The notes under the pieces: generated by a model
Seen by the model: only the letters and a program-made list of their open reading frames with translations
Told to the model about the DNA's origin: nothing
The model's database searches: none
In this document: piece by piece, positions 14,282-21,110 of the stretch
How positions within the stretch are numbered: the stretch's first letter is position 1
How the letters are laid out: every line of letters begins with the position of its first letter
Made by a program: the position numbers and the translations under genes
Assembly: GCA_964415045.1 (NCBI GenBank)
Contig: CAYPZL010000076.1
Location: 1 to 24,156 of the forward strand
Origin: CAYPZL01 sp964415045
Lineage (GTDB): Bacteria; Planctomycetota; Phycisphaerae; Sedimentisphaerales; Anaerobacaceae
Length of the DNA: 24,156 nucleotides
Direction: 5' to 3'

Positions 14282-15724
14282 ATGGGAACAAGGATTCTGT
14301 CGTTTTTCGTCTGGGTGATCGTATCGGCCACGGTTGGATGTGGCGGCGCGGCGCAGACGGGAACCGACGTCACACGAGAAGCAACGGAAGCCGCCCCCGA
14401 CTGTATGGCTTTTGGCTACGGGGGGCAGATCAAGATGCTCTACGACCGCCGGCAGCGGCCCCAGTCGGTCTACCTCGATGACAAAGTCCATCTCGTTTTC
14501 AATGGCGGGGGACAGGCCGGGGCCCGGCCCAAGGCCCGCACCCAACCCATGGCCGTCACGTACGATCCCGTCACCCGGGAGTTCTCCGAGGCGGTCACAC
14601 TCGGTCCCGGATCGCGCGACCACCACTACGGCCCGGTCATCTGGGCCGATGAAGACGAGCATCTGCACGTTCTGTTCGGCTGCCACAAGACCCCCGGCAC
14701 ACATCTTGTTTCCCGACGGCCCGGAAGTATTGGAAGCAGCCTTGCCTCCTGGAATACCGCCGCGCAAATCGCTCCCGGAATCTCCTACCCCACCATGTTC
14801 CGCCTATACGACGGCAAGGAATTGATCTACTATCGCACCGCCGGCCACACCAGCTCATGGACGTACCGCATCACCGGCGACCAGGGCAAGACGTGGACGG
14901 GACCGGCCCGGGACGTGACCGATATGGACAGCCGCGGCAGAACCGAATGGTCGTCCTACCACACGGTACTTCCCAGCCAGGACGGCGAGTTTCTCCATGT
15001 GGCCTTTATCGCCTACGACGACAACAAGTCCAACGATCCGAAGCGCTTTTACAACCCGCGCTACGACCGGGCCGTCTCGAACGAATGGAAGTATAACCTC
15101 TACTACCTCAAGATCGACCTCAAGACGCACTGTGTGACCAACTTCGACGGCGAAAGCATGGACACACCCATCGACATCGACCAGGCCGATGCGAGATGCA
15201 GAATCTGGGATACGAAATGGCGCGGGGCCGGCGTGCCGCCAACCATCGCGCTCGATGAAAACGAAGAGCCTGCCTTTCTCCACGTCCTCTCAGGACAAAC
15301 GCTCGAGGACCATCAGTACTATTTCATCAGGCGGGCGAAAGGCGCGTGGAAGCGAACGCTCATTACCCGTTCGAACCATCAGTGGAATAGCTGCCATTTA
15401 GCCCGGGGCGAAAACGGCGCCTGGCACGCCTATCTCATCGTCGGCGACGGGTACCTCGACACGGGCGGCTACATGGACCGCTACGGCGGCGGACGCGTCG
15501 AAGAATGGGTCTCCCGCGACAAGGGAAACAGTTGGAACAGGCGCCGCAATCTGACGCCCGAGGCCTCTCGATATCCGGGATGGAAATACAACAACATTCA
15601 GCCGGTGACGAGACCCAACGGGAGCTTCGTGAACGGGATGCTCCTCTTCTACGGCTGGAAAGATCAGGAATCCCCTGAAGCGAGGGCTTTCCTGCTGCAT
15701 GAGGACGGAGCGGCCCTCCCGTGA
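14282..15724 (+). CDS. BNR-repeat lipoprotein, possible polysaccharide lyase or glycan-active propeller
   Basis: The product of about 480 aa starts MGTRILSFFVWVIVSATVGC, a lipoprotein-like signal ending at Cys20. The rest resembles BNR_4-type seven-bladed propellers. The region SRDHHYGPVIWADEDEHLHV, followed shortly by LFGCH, has two His (about 114-115) and a further His (about 135). This is the pattern 'DDHNSPxxxxDxDGxLHVFxGxH' of BNR_4 proteins; in the ulvan lyase families PL24/PL25 comparable histidines are catalytic. Two Asp-box motifs are visible: GDQGKTW and RDKGNSW. Aromatic-rich strands such as NEWKYNLYYLKIDL and HQWNSCHLARGENGAWHAY occur along the chain. An export role in polysaccharide breakdown is plausible, but no CAZy family can be claimed. 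An alternative ATG at 14234 also has a ribosome-binding site but gives an overlong signal n-region. Confidence 0.75.
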   Translation: MGTRILSFFVWVIVSATVGCGGAAQTGTDVTREATEAAPDCMAFGYGGQIKMLYDRRQRPQSVYLDDKVHLVFNGGGQAGARPKARTQPMAVTYDPVTREFSEAVTLGPGSRDHHYGPVIWADEDEHLHVLFGCHKTPGTHLVSRRPGSIGSSLASWNTAAQIAPGISYPTMFRLYDGKELIYYRTAGHTSSWTYRITGDQGKTWTGPARDVTDMDSRGRTEWSSYHTVLPSQDGEFLHVAFIAYDDNKSNDPKRFYNPRYDRAVSNEWKYNLYYLKIDLKTHCVTNFDGESMDTPIDIDQADARCRIWDTKWRGAGVPPTIALDENEEPAFLHVLSGQTLEDHQYYFIRRAKGAWKRTLITRSNHQWNSCHLARGENGAWHAYLIVGDGYLDTGGYMDRYGGGRVEEWVSRDKGNSWNRRRNLTPEASRYPGWKYNNIQPVTRPNGSFVNGMLLFYGWKDQESPEARAFLLHEDGAALP

Positions 15725-15758
15725 TTGACGCGGGCGGGCAGCCCTGCGAACGTCCCTG

Positions 15759-16082
15759 CTATTTGTCCTGCAACAACGAGAGCTTCGCCTGCACGCGTTG
15801 TTGGGCTCGTTGCGACCAGGATCTCACGGCGTAGGGGTTGAACAGAAAGCGCCAGCCTCCGTCGTGATAGAAATAGACGTGCGCCTCTTCGAAGCCCTGG
15901 GCATAGATGGCAAAGACGGGACCCACGTCTCCGGTCCGGGGATTGGCGGGGGCCGGTGGAATGCGGCGAACGTTGAGATGCCTCATCTGCCGGGTCCAGT
16001 TACGGCGTGCCATGCACACATCCACCAGCAGTGGTTCCGTATCGACGAACAGACGACCGTCTTTGCATGAAAGGCCAATCAC
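15759..16082 (-). CDS. Small hypothetical protein, possibly 5'-degraded
   Basis: The 107-aa frame starts at GTG 16082 with only a weak upstream GGAAG. A later ATG at 16013 (MARRNWTRQM) is possible. The product has the composition of a real protein, with aromatic-rich VYFYHDGGWRFLFNPYAVRSW near the C-terminus and G/C-rich third codon positions. No family is recognised. Just upstream, a different frame reads DDLITGVYLALTAEVGRDWP with coding-like composition but has no start codon, so a frameshift could have split an older, longer gene. It is convergent with the BNR gene (34-bp gap) and follows the lipoprotein operon by 103 bp. No terminator is evident on either side. Confidence 0.5.
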   Translation of the reverse strand: MIGLSCKDGRLFVDTEPLLVDVCMARRNWTRQMRHLNVRRIPPAPANPRTGDVGPVFAIYAQGFEEAHVYFYHDGGWRFLFNPYAVRSWSQRAQQRVQAKLSLLQDK

Positions 16083-16185
16083 GTCCGACTTCCGCGGTCA
16101 GTGCGAGATAGACGCCGGTAATCAGATCGTCGCCGCCGCATTGTAAAACACTGTGTTCAGGAGTTATCCATGTTCATGAGTGTCC

Positions 16186-17049
16186 TTAGTGGGTGTTCTG
16201 CGTGAGCTCTTCGAGAAGGGTCCGGGTGTGGCGACTAACGCCTGGGATTTGGATAAGCTGGCCGTCCGACAGCGCCGGTCGACAGATCGTCAGGGTATCC
16301 CCGGCCCAGGCCAGACGGCTGCCGGCCGGGAACACAGGCACGATTTCGCCCTTGATCCAGGCATAGGACATATCCTTCGTGGCAAAATAGACGATACGTC
16401 TGCCCTGATCGGCCGCCACTGAGATAATCGGCTCCTGCATGGCCACGAGCAAAACAATCGCGACCTGGCTCTGATCCTTGTCTTTGCCGGCAACGGGATC
16501 CGTGACCTTAAAGATATTGCCGCCGGAGACCACCAGGCATCCTCCGCGTACGGCACAAAGGTCTTGCGGCCGGCCCTCGGTGGTCAGGATCGGCTGCATG
16601 GTTCCCTTAGTTTCGCCGGCCAGGCGGATGCGTAACAATCGTGCACCTTCGCCCCGGGTCGTGAGCACATAGGCGAATTCGCGATCACATGACAGCGCCC
16701 TCGCTTCGCCAGGCAGAGGATACAGCGTGACCAGATACCCGGCCATATAGGCGGATAACTCCCTGGGGCGTAGGACCAGCACGACCCCGTCGGGCGTCAC
16801 AGCGATGTCGCGGATAGTTGGGCAGGGGTCGTTGAGCACATTTTCTATGCGATCGCCTCTGCGGTCATAGCGCATCAGCGTCTTGGCAGTGGCCAAATAG
16901 AGCCCGTCGGCCCCATCGGCCGCCACGGGTCCGGTCAGAGCCAGGTTTAGTTTCTTGGCGTGTTCCGGGCAGATCTGCACCCGCGGACCGGCGGACTGGC
17001 ACCCAGCGACGCCCAAGGTGATCAATATCACAAGAAAGTGTCTGGTCAT
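16186..17049 (-). CDS. Lipoprotein, probable beta-propeller-like (third gene of the trio)
   Basis: The product of about 287 aa starts MTRHFLVILITLGVAGC, a lipoprotein signal with lipobox VAGC (Cys17), so it is probably anchored in the envelope. Repeated segments such as GLYLATAKTLMRYDRRGDRI, IRDIAVTPDGVVLVL and DLCAVRGGCLVVSGGNIFKV have the spacing of propeller blades (short strands ending in a label-like GxIxKV). This is inference, not a family match. Four Cys occur in the soluble part. ATG at 17049 is chosen for GAGG 6 nt upstream and the immediate signal peptide. It starts only 8 bp after the stop of the multi-CxxC gene, so the two are co-transcribed. Function is unknown. Confidence 0.72.
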   Translation of the reverse strand: MTRHFLVILITLGVAGCQSAGPRVQICPEHAKKLNLALTGPVAADGADGLYLATAKTLMRYDRRGDRIENVLNDPCPTIRDIAVTPDGVVLVLRPRELSAYMAGYLVTLYPLPGEARALSCDREFAYVLTTRGEGARLLRIRLAGETKGTMQPILTTEGRPQDLCAVRGGCLVVSGGNIFKVTDPVAGKDKDQSQVAIVLLVAMQEPIISVAADQGRRIVYFATKDMSYAWIKGEIVPVFPAGSRLAWAGDTLTICRPALSDGQLIQIPGVSRHTRTLLEELTQNTH

Positions 17050-17057
17050 AAACGTCC

Positions 17058-18641
17058 TCACTTTCCGAGTTGCATTCTTCCTTTGCACAACGGGCACTGG
17101 ATCGGCTTGCCGTGGCAATCCGGACAAGTGATCTTGCCGGTCCCGCGACAGGCCTTACAGTCGATGGTTCCGGTCCCTTTACAGTGTCGGCAGGCGACCT
17201 TGCCGTCGCCGCCGCACCGCCCGCAGATAAGCTGCCCTTGGCCGCTACAAGTGGAGCACTGGCCGCCGTCGCCCGTGCCACCGCAGTCACTGCAAGTGAC
17301 GAGCACGGGCACCTGCGTGGTGTAAGTGCGTGTTTCATAGTGGCGCTCGTAGATGGGATTGCCCGCGTCGTCAAAGCCAATTTGGTCTATTACAAGTTCC
17401 TGACGCTCTTCGGTCTGAGATTCGTAAGTGGTCACTTGACCGCTGCCGCCGCAAGTCCAACAGCGTTGCCGACCGGTACCGTCACACATGTGGCACGCTA
17501 CAATGCCGGTGCCGCGACAGGCCGAGCAATCGACCAGACCGCTGCCCTTACATTTTGTGCAGGTAAAGTGTAATTTGCCGTTACACTTCGGGCAGGTGAC
17601 AGTCCGTGTGTTATGACAGGTGGGGCAGTCCAACTGCCCCCTGGCCGAACAATGGGGACAATCCACCGGCTCAGTCAGCAGCTTGACGACCTTCTGCGAG
17701 TAACGGCGGATTGCCGAAGATAGGTTTCGTTTGCCTCGTGTCAATTCATGAAAGATCAAAGGCGCAGAAACCTCGGCCTCTACACCTACGGGAACCTTCT
17801 TCAGAGAAGCAGGGAGCTTCGGCTTTTTGGCAAAATCAAAACCTACTGCGAGGCTTACTTCTTTTTGTGTATTGTAACCCACGCTACCCTTGAGTCCGTA
17901 GTATTCGAGTGATAGCTGTGTGCCGACGATGCCCTTACCCGAGCTTTCAAATGCCCCGGCACTACTCCAACGGGAAGCATGCAACTGATAGGTACCGGCG
18001 ATCTTTACCGGGCCGGCGTCAATGGCGGTCTTTAGTTGGGCCATATCAGCGACCATCCATTCGTTGTCCCTGGCGGAATAGCACACGCCGACCTTATAGG
18101 AAGCGCCGGTGAAAGAAGAGGTCTTGCTTTCCAATTCCAGATTGAAGGAGACGGACGGGGCGCCCAGGGAAAAATCGAGCCGAGTATCGGTCGGCAGCGG
18201 CATGGGCATGTCCATGCGTGTCATACACGGGTCCGAATCGGCCCGAACGGTCGGAATGGGCAAAGGTACAAATAAGGGTATCACAAACGGCTCCGGATCG
18301 GTCTGACCGGTCGGTGGGGGCGGCGGAACTTTCATGCGTTCGTAAAACAGACGTGTCTGCTTGCGGCGGATTGCGTCTCGTTGCTCGAACATGGCGGCTT
18401 GCCAGGCCAGAAACGCCTGGCTGGCCGTGTTGATGTCCTGGGCATGGGGCCAGTCCGCCGGTACGCTCGGTGGGTCCTGTGTCCACTCGGCCATGACGGC
18501 CTCCGCCGCCTTCAGCGGATCCACCGTCGATTCCGTGCCGGATGTTGCCTCACCCGATACGGTCGTTACCAGAATGATAAGAAACCCGCCTGACAGACGG
18601 GCGGCCATTTCCTTCAAGCGGTTTTTCAACGGGATCTTCAT
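17058..18641 (-). CDS. Secreted protein with 14 DnaJ-type CxxC zinc-finger repeats
   Basis: The product of about 527 aa begins MKIPLKNRLKEMAARLSGG followed by a hydrophobic stretch, FLIILVTTVSG, an apparent Sec signal. An alpha-helical part follows (about 45-100), then a Pro-rich segment (104-151, with PPPPP and FVPLPIP) and a beta-strand-rich domain (about 155-300). The C-terminal third (about 328-519) holds 14 CxxC motifs, most as CxxCxGxG, the signature of the DnaJ cysteine-rich domain. An insertion of about 48 residues without Cys (about 402-449) splits them into sets of 7 and 7. DnaJ itself has four such motifs; no J domain (HPD) is present here. GAGG lies 8 nt before the ATG. It is the middle gene of a three-gene operon between two lipoproteins. 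Zinc binding is expected from the family; the extracytoplasmic job is unknown. Confidence 0.8.
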   Translation of the reverse strand: MKIPLKNRLKEMAARLSGGFLIILVTTVSGEATSGTESTVDPLKAAEAVMAEWTQDPPSVPADWPHAQDINTASQAFLAWQAAMFEQRDAIRRKQTRLFYERMKVPPPPPTGQTDPEPFVIPLFVPLPIPTVRADSDPCMTRMDMPMPLPTDTRLDFSLGAPSVSFNLELESKTSSFTGASYKVGVCYSARDNEWMVADMAQLKTAIDAGPVKIAGTYQLHASRWSSAGAFESSGKGIVGTQLSLEYYGLKGSVGYNTQKEVSLAVGFDFAKKPKLPASLKKVPVGVEAEVSAPLIFHELTRGKRNLSSAIRRYSQKVVKLLTEPVDCPHCSARGQLDCPTCHNTRTVTCPKCNGKLHFTCTKCKGSGLVDCSACRGTGIVACHMCDGTGRQRCWTCGGSGQVTTYESQTEERQELVIDQIGFDDAGNPIYERHYETRTYTTQVPVLVTCSDCGGTGDGGQCSTCSGQGQLICGRCGGDGKVACRHCKGTGTIDCKACRGTGKITCPDCHGKPIQCPLCKGRMQLGK

Positions 18642-18664
18642 GGCACGGACCTCAGAGGGATGAG

Positions 18665-19549
18665 TCAATGTTGACTATCGCTTGTGTTTGATTCTTCAAT
18701 CTGGCAGAGCAAGAACAACTCCAACGTATCGAAGGGAATACCGGAGAGCGTACACTTGAACACACGCAAGGCTCCGGCTTGGGGTGGCAAGGGCAAGATC
18801 TTCGGCGTGCCCGGTGGTGTCGGTGCCGCGAGCAAGGCCTCGAAGGGGTTCTCTTGGCCCGTCGTATCTACAGTGAGGTCGCCGGAGCTGCGGAGTGCAA
18901 TGGCCAGGGCAGCGCCCTGATTCGGTTCCGCCAGGCGCAATTCCAAAGATCCCCACCGTTTGGTGTCGTGCAGGGTGATCCACTCGCGTCCGACCTGGAA
19001 CCAGTTTCTTTGCACGTGGGCTTGCTGGAGACCAAAGGGTTTGAGTGCGTCAAGCACCGCTTTCTCACTCTCTTGAAGATCCGGTGCGCCCAACTCTTCA
19101 GCGGTCAGCACCTTCAGCCGGACGACGAAGGTCTCCTCTGTCAAGGCCCCTGAATCGGCCAGGGCCTGCCCAATCGGCTCGCGCGCCAGCGGACTCGCCA
19201 TCCACCCATGGTTTCCAAACAGCACCGGGCGGTGCCCCACCCAGTAGATCCGCCCCCAAGGCGTTTCGTAGTAATCGCTGATGTGTGCGGGCGCCGGCAA
19301 TTCCTGTTCCCGATAGAACAGTTTCCCGTAATGTCCCTCGCTCCGCGTGCCTTTGTTGGCGACGGAATATTCGTATCGCCAGGGGCCCATCCGATGAGTT
19401 CCTTCTTTGGAGAGGAGTTTCTCCTGCCCAAGTGACGCGGAAGAACCAACGTTGCCGCAGCCTGCGACGACCAACGCCGTCCATAACACGATGAAGACCA
19501 CAACAGGCCTCTGGAGGCAGATCCCCCGACGTCTACAGTCAGCTAACAT
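18665..19549 (-). CDS. Lipoprotein of unknown family (first gene of the trio)
   Basis: The product of about 294 aa has an N-terminus MLADCRRRGICLQRP, then VVVFIVLWTALVVAGC, a lipoprotein signal with lipobox VAGC. The mature chain contains an aromatic-rich segment, ISDYYETPWGRIYWVGHRPV, and an acidic middle part (LTAEELGAPDLQESEKAVLDALKPFG). A later stretch with TLHDTKRWGSLELRLAEPNQ follows. No family is recognised. The ATG at 19549 lacks a strong ribosome-binding site (GAAGG about 10 nt away); GTG or ATG starts up to 19 codons upstream are possible. The next gene's start lies 23 bp before the stop of this one, counted on the minus strand, so the three genes form one transcript. Confidence 0.7.
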   Translation of the reverse strand: MLADCRRRGICLQRPVVVFIVLWTALVVAGCGNVGSSASLGQEKLLSKEGTHRMGPWRYEYSVANKGTRSEGHYGKLFYREQELPAPAHISDYYETPWGRIYWVGHRPVLFGNHGWMASPLAREPIGQALADSGALTEETFVVRLKVLTAEELGAPDLQESEKAVLDALKPFGLQQAHVQRNWFQVGREWITLHDTKRWGSLELRLAEPNQGAALAIALRSSGDLTVDTTGQENPFEALLAAPTPPGTPKILPLPPQAGALRVFKCTLSGIPFDTLELFLLCQIEESNTSDSQH

Positions 19550-19620
19550 TTGAGTGGGCCCTTCAATCCAGGAGTGGTTGTGCCGTGTACAACGCATCAA
19601 TACCACCGTTAGAAACGGAT

Positions 19621-19650
19621 CTTATGAATCCTCGACTTTCTCGATATCAA
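19621..19650 (-). promoter_or_regulatory. Candidate promoter of the lipoprotein / zinc-finger trio
   Basis: On the minus strand TTGATA (19645-19650) and CATAAG (19621-19626) are separated by 18 bp. They lie about 72-101 bp upstream of the first lipoprotein ATG. The -10 match is only moderate. Confidence 0.35.
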
Positions 19651-20110
19651 GACCTCTCGCGCCCCGTATTCGTTCTTACTCGGCCGATCGGACCGCACCG
19701 AATAACGCCGGGGTGGTCACAAACTTGCATGTCATATGCTTAACCTCAGATGCAGGCAAATACACATTCTGCGCGTTTCGAGTTTCCAAATCTGCCCGGA
19801 AAGAGCAAATGTTCTCGCAGTCACTTCGAAAGAACCTCCCGGAAGAGACACGGCCAAGACACACATTCGGAGTGCCTGTCATTGTCTATATCGGTCAAAT
19901 ACGGGCCAAACTCAAGTAATATGTGGCGAGCCGGTTCCTTCTCCACGTAACCGGCAAGAATCAGGAGGAGGTGACGCGAGGAAGACACCGGGTTGTGCCC
20001 TGAATGTCACCGGGGAGGCCCTGCGAACGGATTCCTGCCTGGGTGACATCCTGGGGATACCACACTTCCTCCCTGGCCCGCTCTGCGACGCGATTCGTGA
20101 AAGCACAACG
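19651..20110. other. Intergenic stretch between the trio and the BASS gene, no supported gene
   Basis: About 460 bp of lower GC than the flanking genes. Short open frames exist on the plus strand, but their codons lack the G/C third-position bias seen in neighbouring genes and none has a good ribosome-binding site. Apart from the inverted repeat at 20005-20048 I see no structure. It may be relic or newly acquired DNA. Confidence 0.4.
20005..20048. repeat. Small inverted repeat downstream of the BASS gene
   Basis: TGTCACC (20005-20011) and GGTGACA (20042-20048) are perfect inverted arms around a 30-bp centre. The centre contains GCCCTGCGAACG, a 12-mer also present at about 15741-15754. No T-run follows, so it is not a simple terminator. 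It could be a decayed copy of a dispersed element. Confidence 0.35.
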
Positions 20111-21040
20111 TCATAAAGCTGGGGCCGTTTTTTGCCAGAAGGAGGCCAAACCCGAAGCCGTGAGGATGCAGACGAAGACGAAGATGGCGGCGGGAATGGC
20201 GGCCTTGGGGCCGAGGTGGGCCAGGGCCAGGGTGGCGCCGAGGCCGGCGTTTTGCATACCGATTTCGATGGTCAGCGTGCGCCGCCGGGGGCGGCTCATG
20301 CGAAAGAGCGCGCCGACTCCATAGCCGGCGGCCAGCCCGTAGACGTTCAGGACCAGCACCGCCGCCAGGACCAGCCCGGTCACCTCGCGCAGCCGATCCC
20401 GGTTCAGGGCGATCACCAGCGAGCAGATGAAGATGATGAAGGTCACCGAGAGAGCGGGAAACACCGGCTGGATCTTCTCCATCTTCTCGCGGAGGACGTG
20501 CCGCACACCGAACCCGACGAACAGCGGGATCACGACCATGATCATCACGTCCAGCATCATGCCCCAGAACGGGACCTCCAGCTTCGTGCCCTGGGCCAGC
20601 AGGAAGGTCAGGCCGGGCGTCAGCAGCGGACACAGCAGCGTGGAGACCGTCGTCAGTGAGACCGAGTAGGCGGTATCGGCTTTGGCGATGTAGCTCATCA
20701 CGTTGCTGGCCATCGCGCCGGGCGCCGAGCCGGCCAGGATCAGGCCCACCGCCAGCTCGTCCGGCAGCCCGAACCAGCGGGTGACGAGGAAGGCCCCGAG
20801 CGGCATGATGGTGAACTGGGCTGCCGAGCCAATGAGAACAACGACGGGATTCTGGATGATGCGCTTGAAGTCTTCGGCGCGAAGCACGGCCCCGATGCCG
20901 AACATCGTCAGCGAGAAAAACAGCTTGTTATAGCCGCCCAACGCCACGAACGGCCCCGGCCAGCGGAACGCCGCCGCACCGAACAGGACCACCCATAGCG
21001 CGAAGTACCGGGTGTAAAAGGATAGTATTCTGCCCAACAT
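20111..21040 (-). CDS. BASS-family transporter (bile acid:Na+ symporter, YocS/ASBT-like)
   Basis: The 309-aa membrane protein has about ten hydrophobic segments over its full length, with SFYTRYFALWVVLFGAAAF as the first. It carries the crossover motif SAPGAMASNVMSYIAKADTA, matching the 'CPGGxASNxxTYLAxGD' element of the family. It also has EIGMQNAGLGATLALAHL, matching the second conserved repeat. Members couple sodium to uptake of organic anions such as bile acids, pantoate or 2-keto acids; the substrate is not predictable here. Length is normal. The ATG at 21040 has no Shine-Dalgarno sequence, and a promoter lies so close that the mRNA would be nearly leaderless. The PAS gene lies upstream by 70 bp with a separate start. 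Confidence 0.92.
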   Translation of the reverse strand: MLGRILSFYTRYFALWVVLFGAAAFRWPGPFVALGGYNKLFFSLTMFGIGAVLRAEDFKRIIQNPVVVLIGSAAQFTIMPLGAFLVTRWFGLPDELAVGLILAGSAPGAMASNVMSYIAKADTAYSVSLTTVSTLLCPLLTPGLTFLLAQGTKLEVPFWGMMLDVMIMVVIPLFVGFGVRHVLREKMEKIQPVFPALSVTFIIFICSLVIALNRDRLREVTGLVLAAVLVLNVYGLAAGYGVGALFRMSRPRRRTLTIEIGMQNAGLGATLALAHLGPKAAIPAAIFVFVCILTASGLASFWQKTAPAL

Positions 21041-21050
21041 AGCCGGGCAG

Positions 21051-21079
21051 ATTATAAAGACCCGTCACGCCGCCCGCAA
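21051..21079 (-). promoter_or_regulatory. Promoter giving a nearly leaderless BASS transcript
   Basis: On the minus strand TTGCGG (21074-21079) and a perfect TATAAT (21051-21056) are separated by exactly 17 bp. The ATG of the transporter follows the TATAAT by 10 bp, so the transcript would start about 3-4 nt before the start codon. Confidence 0.6.
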
Positions 21080-21110
21080 CGCAAATCGCCGCATCCGCGC
21101 CCGCCGGCCC

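Noticed and set aside
13313..14767. 484-codon minus-strand open frame
   Set aside because: It spans rpsU's end, repeat DNA, the DUF3795-type gene and the start of the BNR gene on the opposite strand. Only shadow composition is seen, including the translated repeat.
20132..20659. Plus-strand frame rich in Asp, Glu, Gln and His
   Set aside because: It is antisense to the BASS transporter. The composition reflects the opposite strand of hydrophobic codons.
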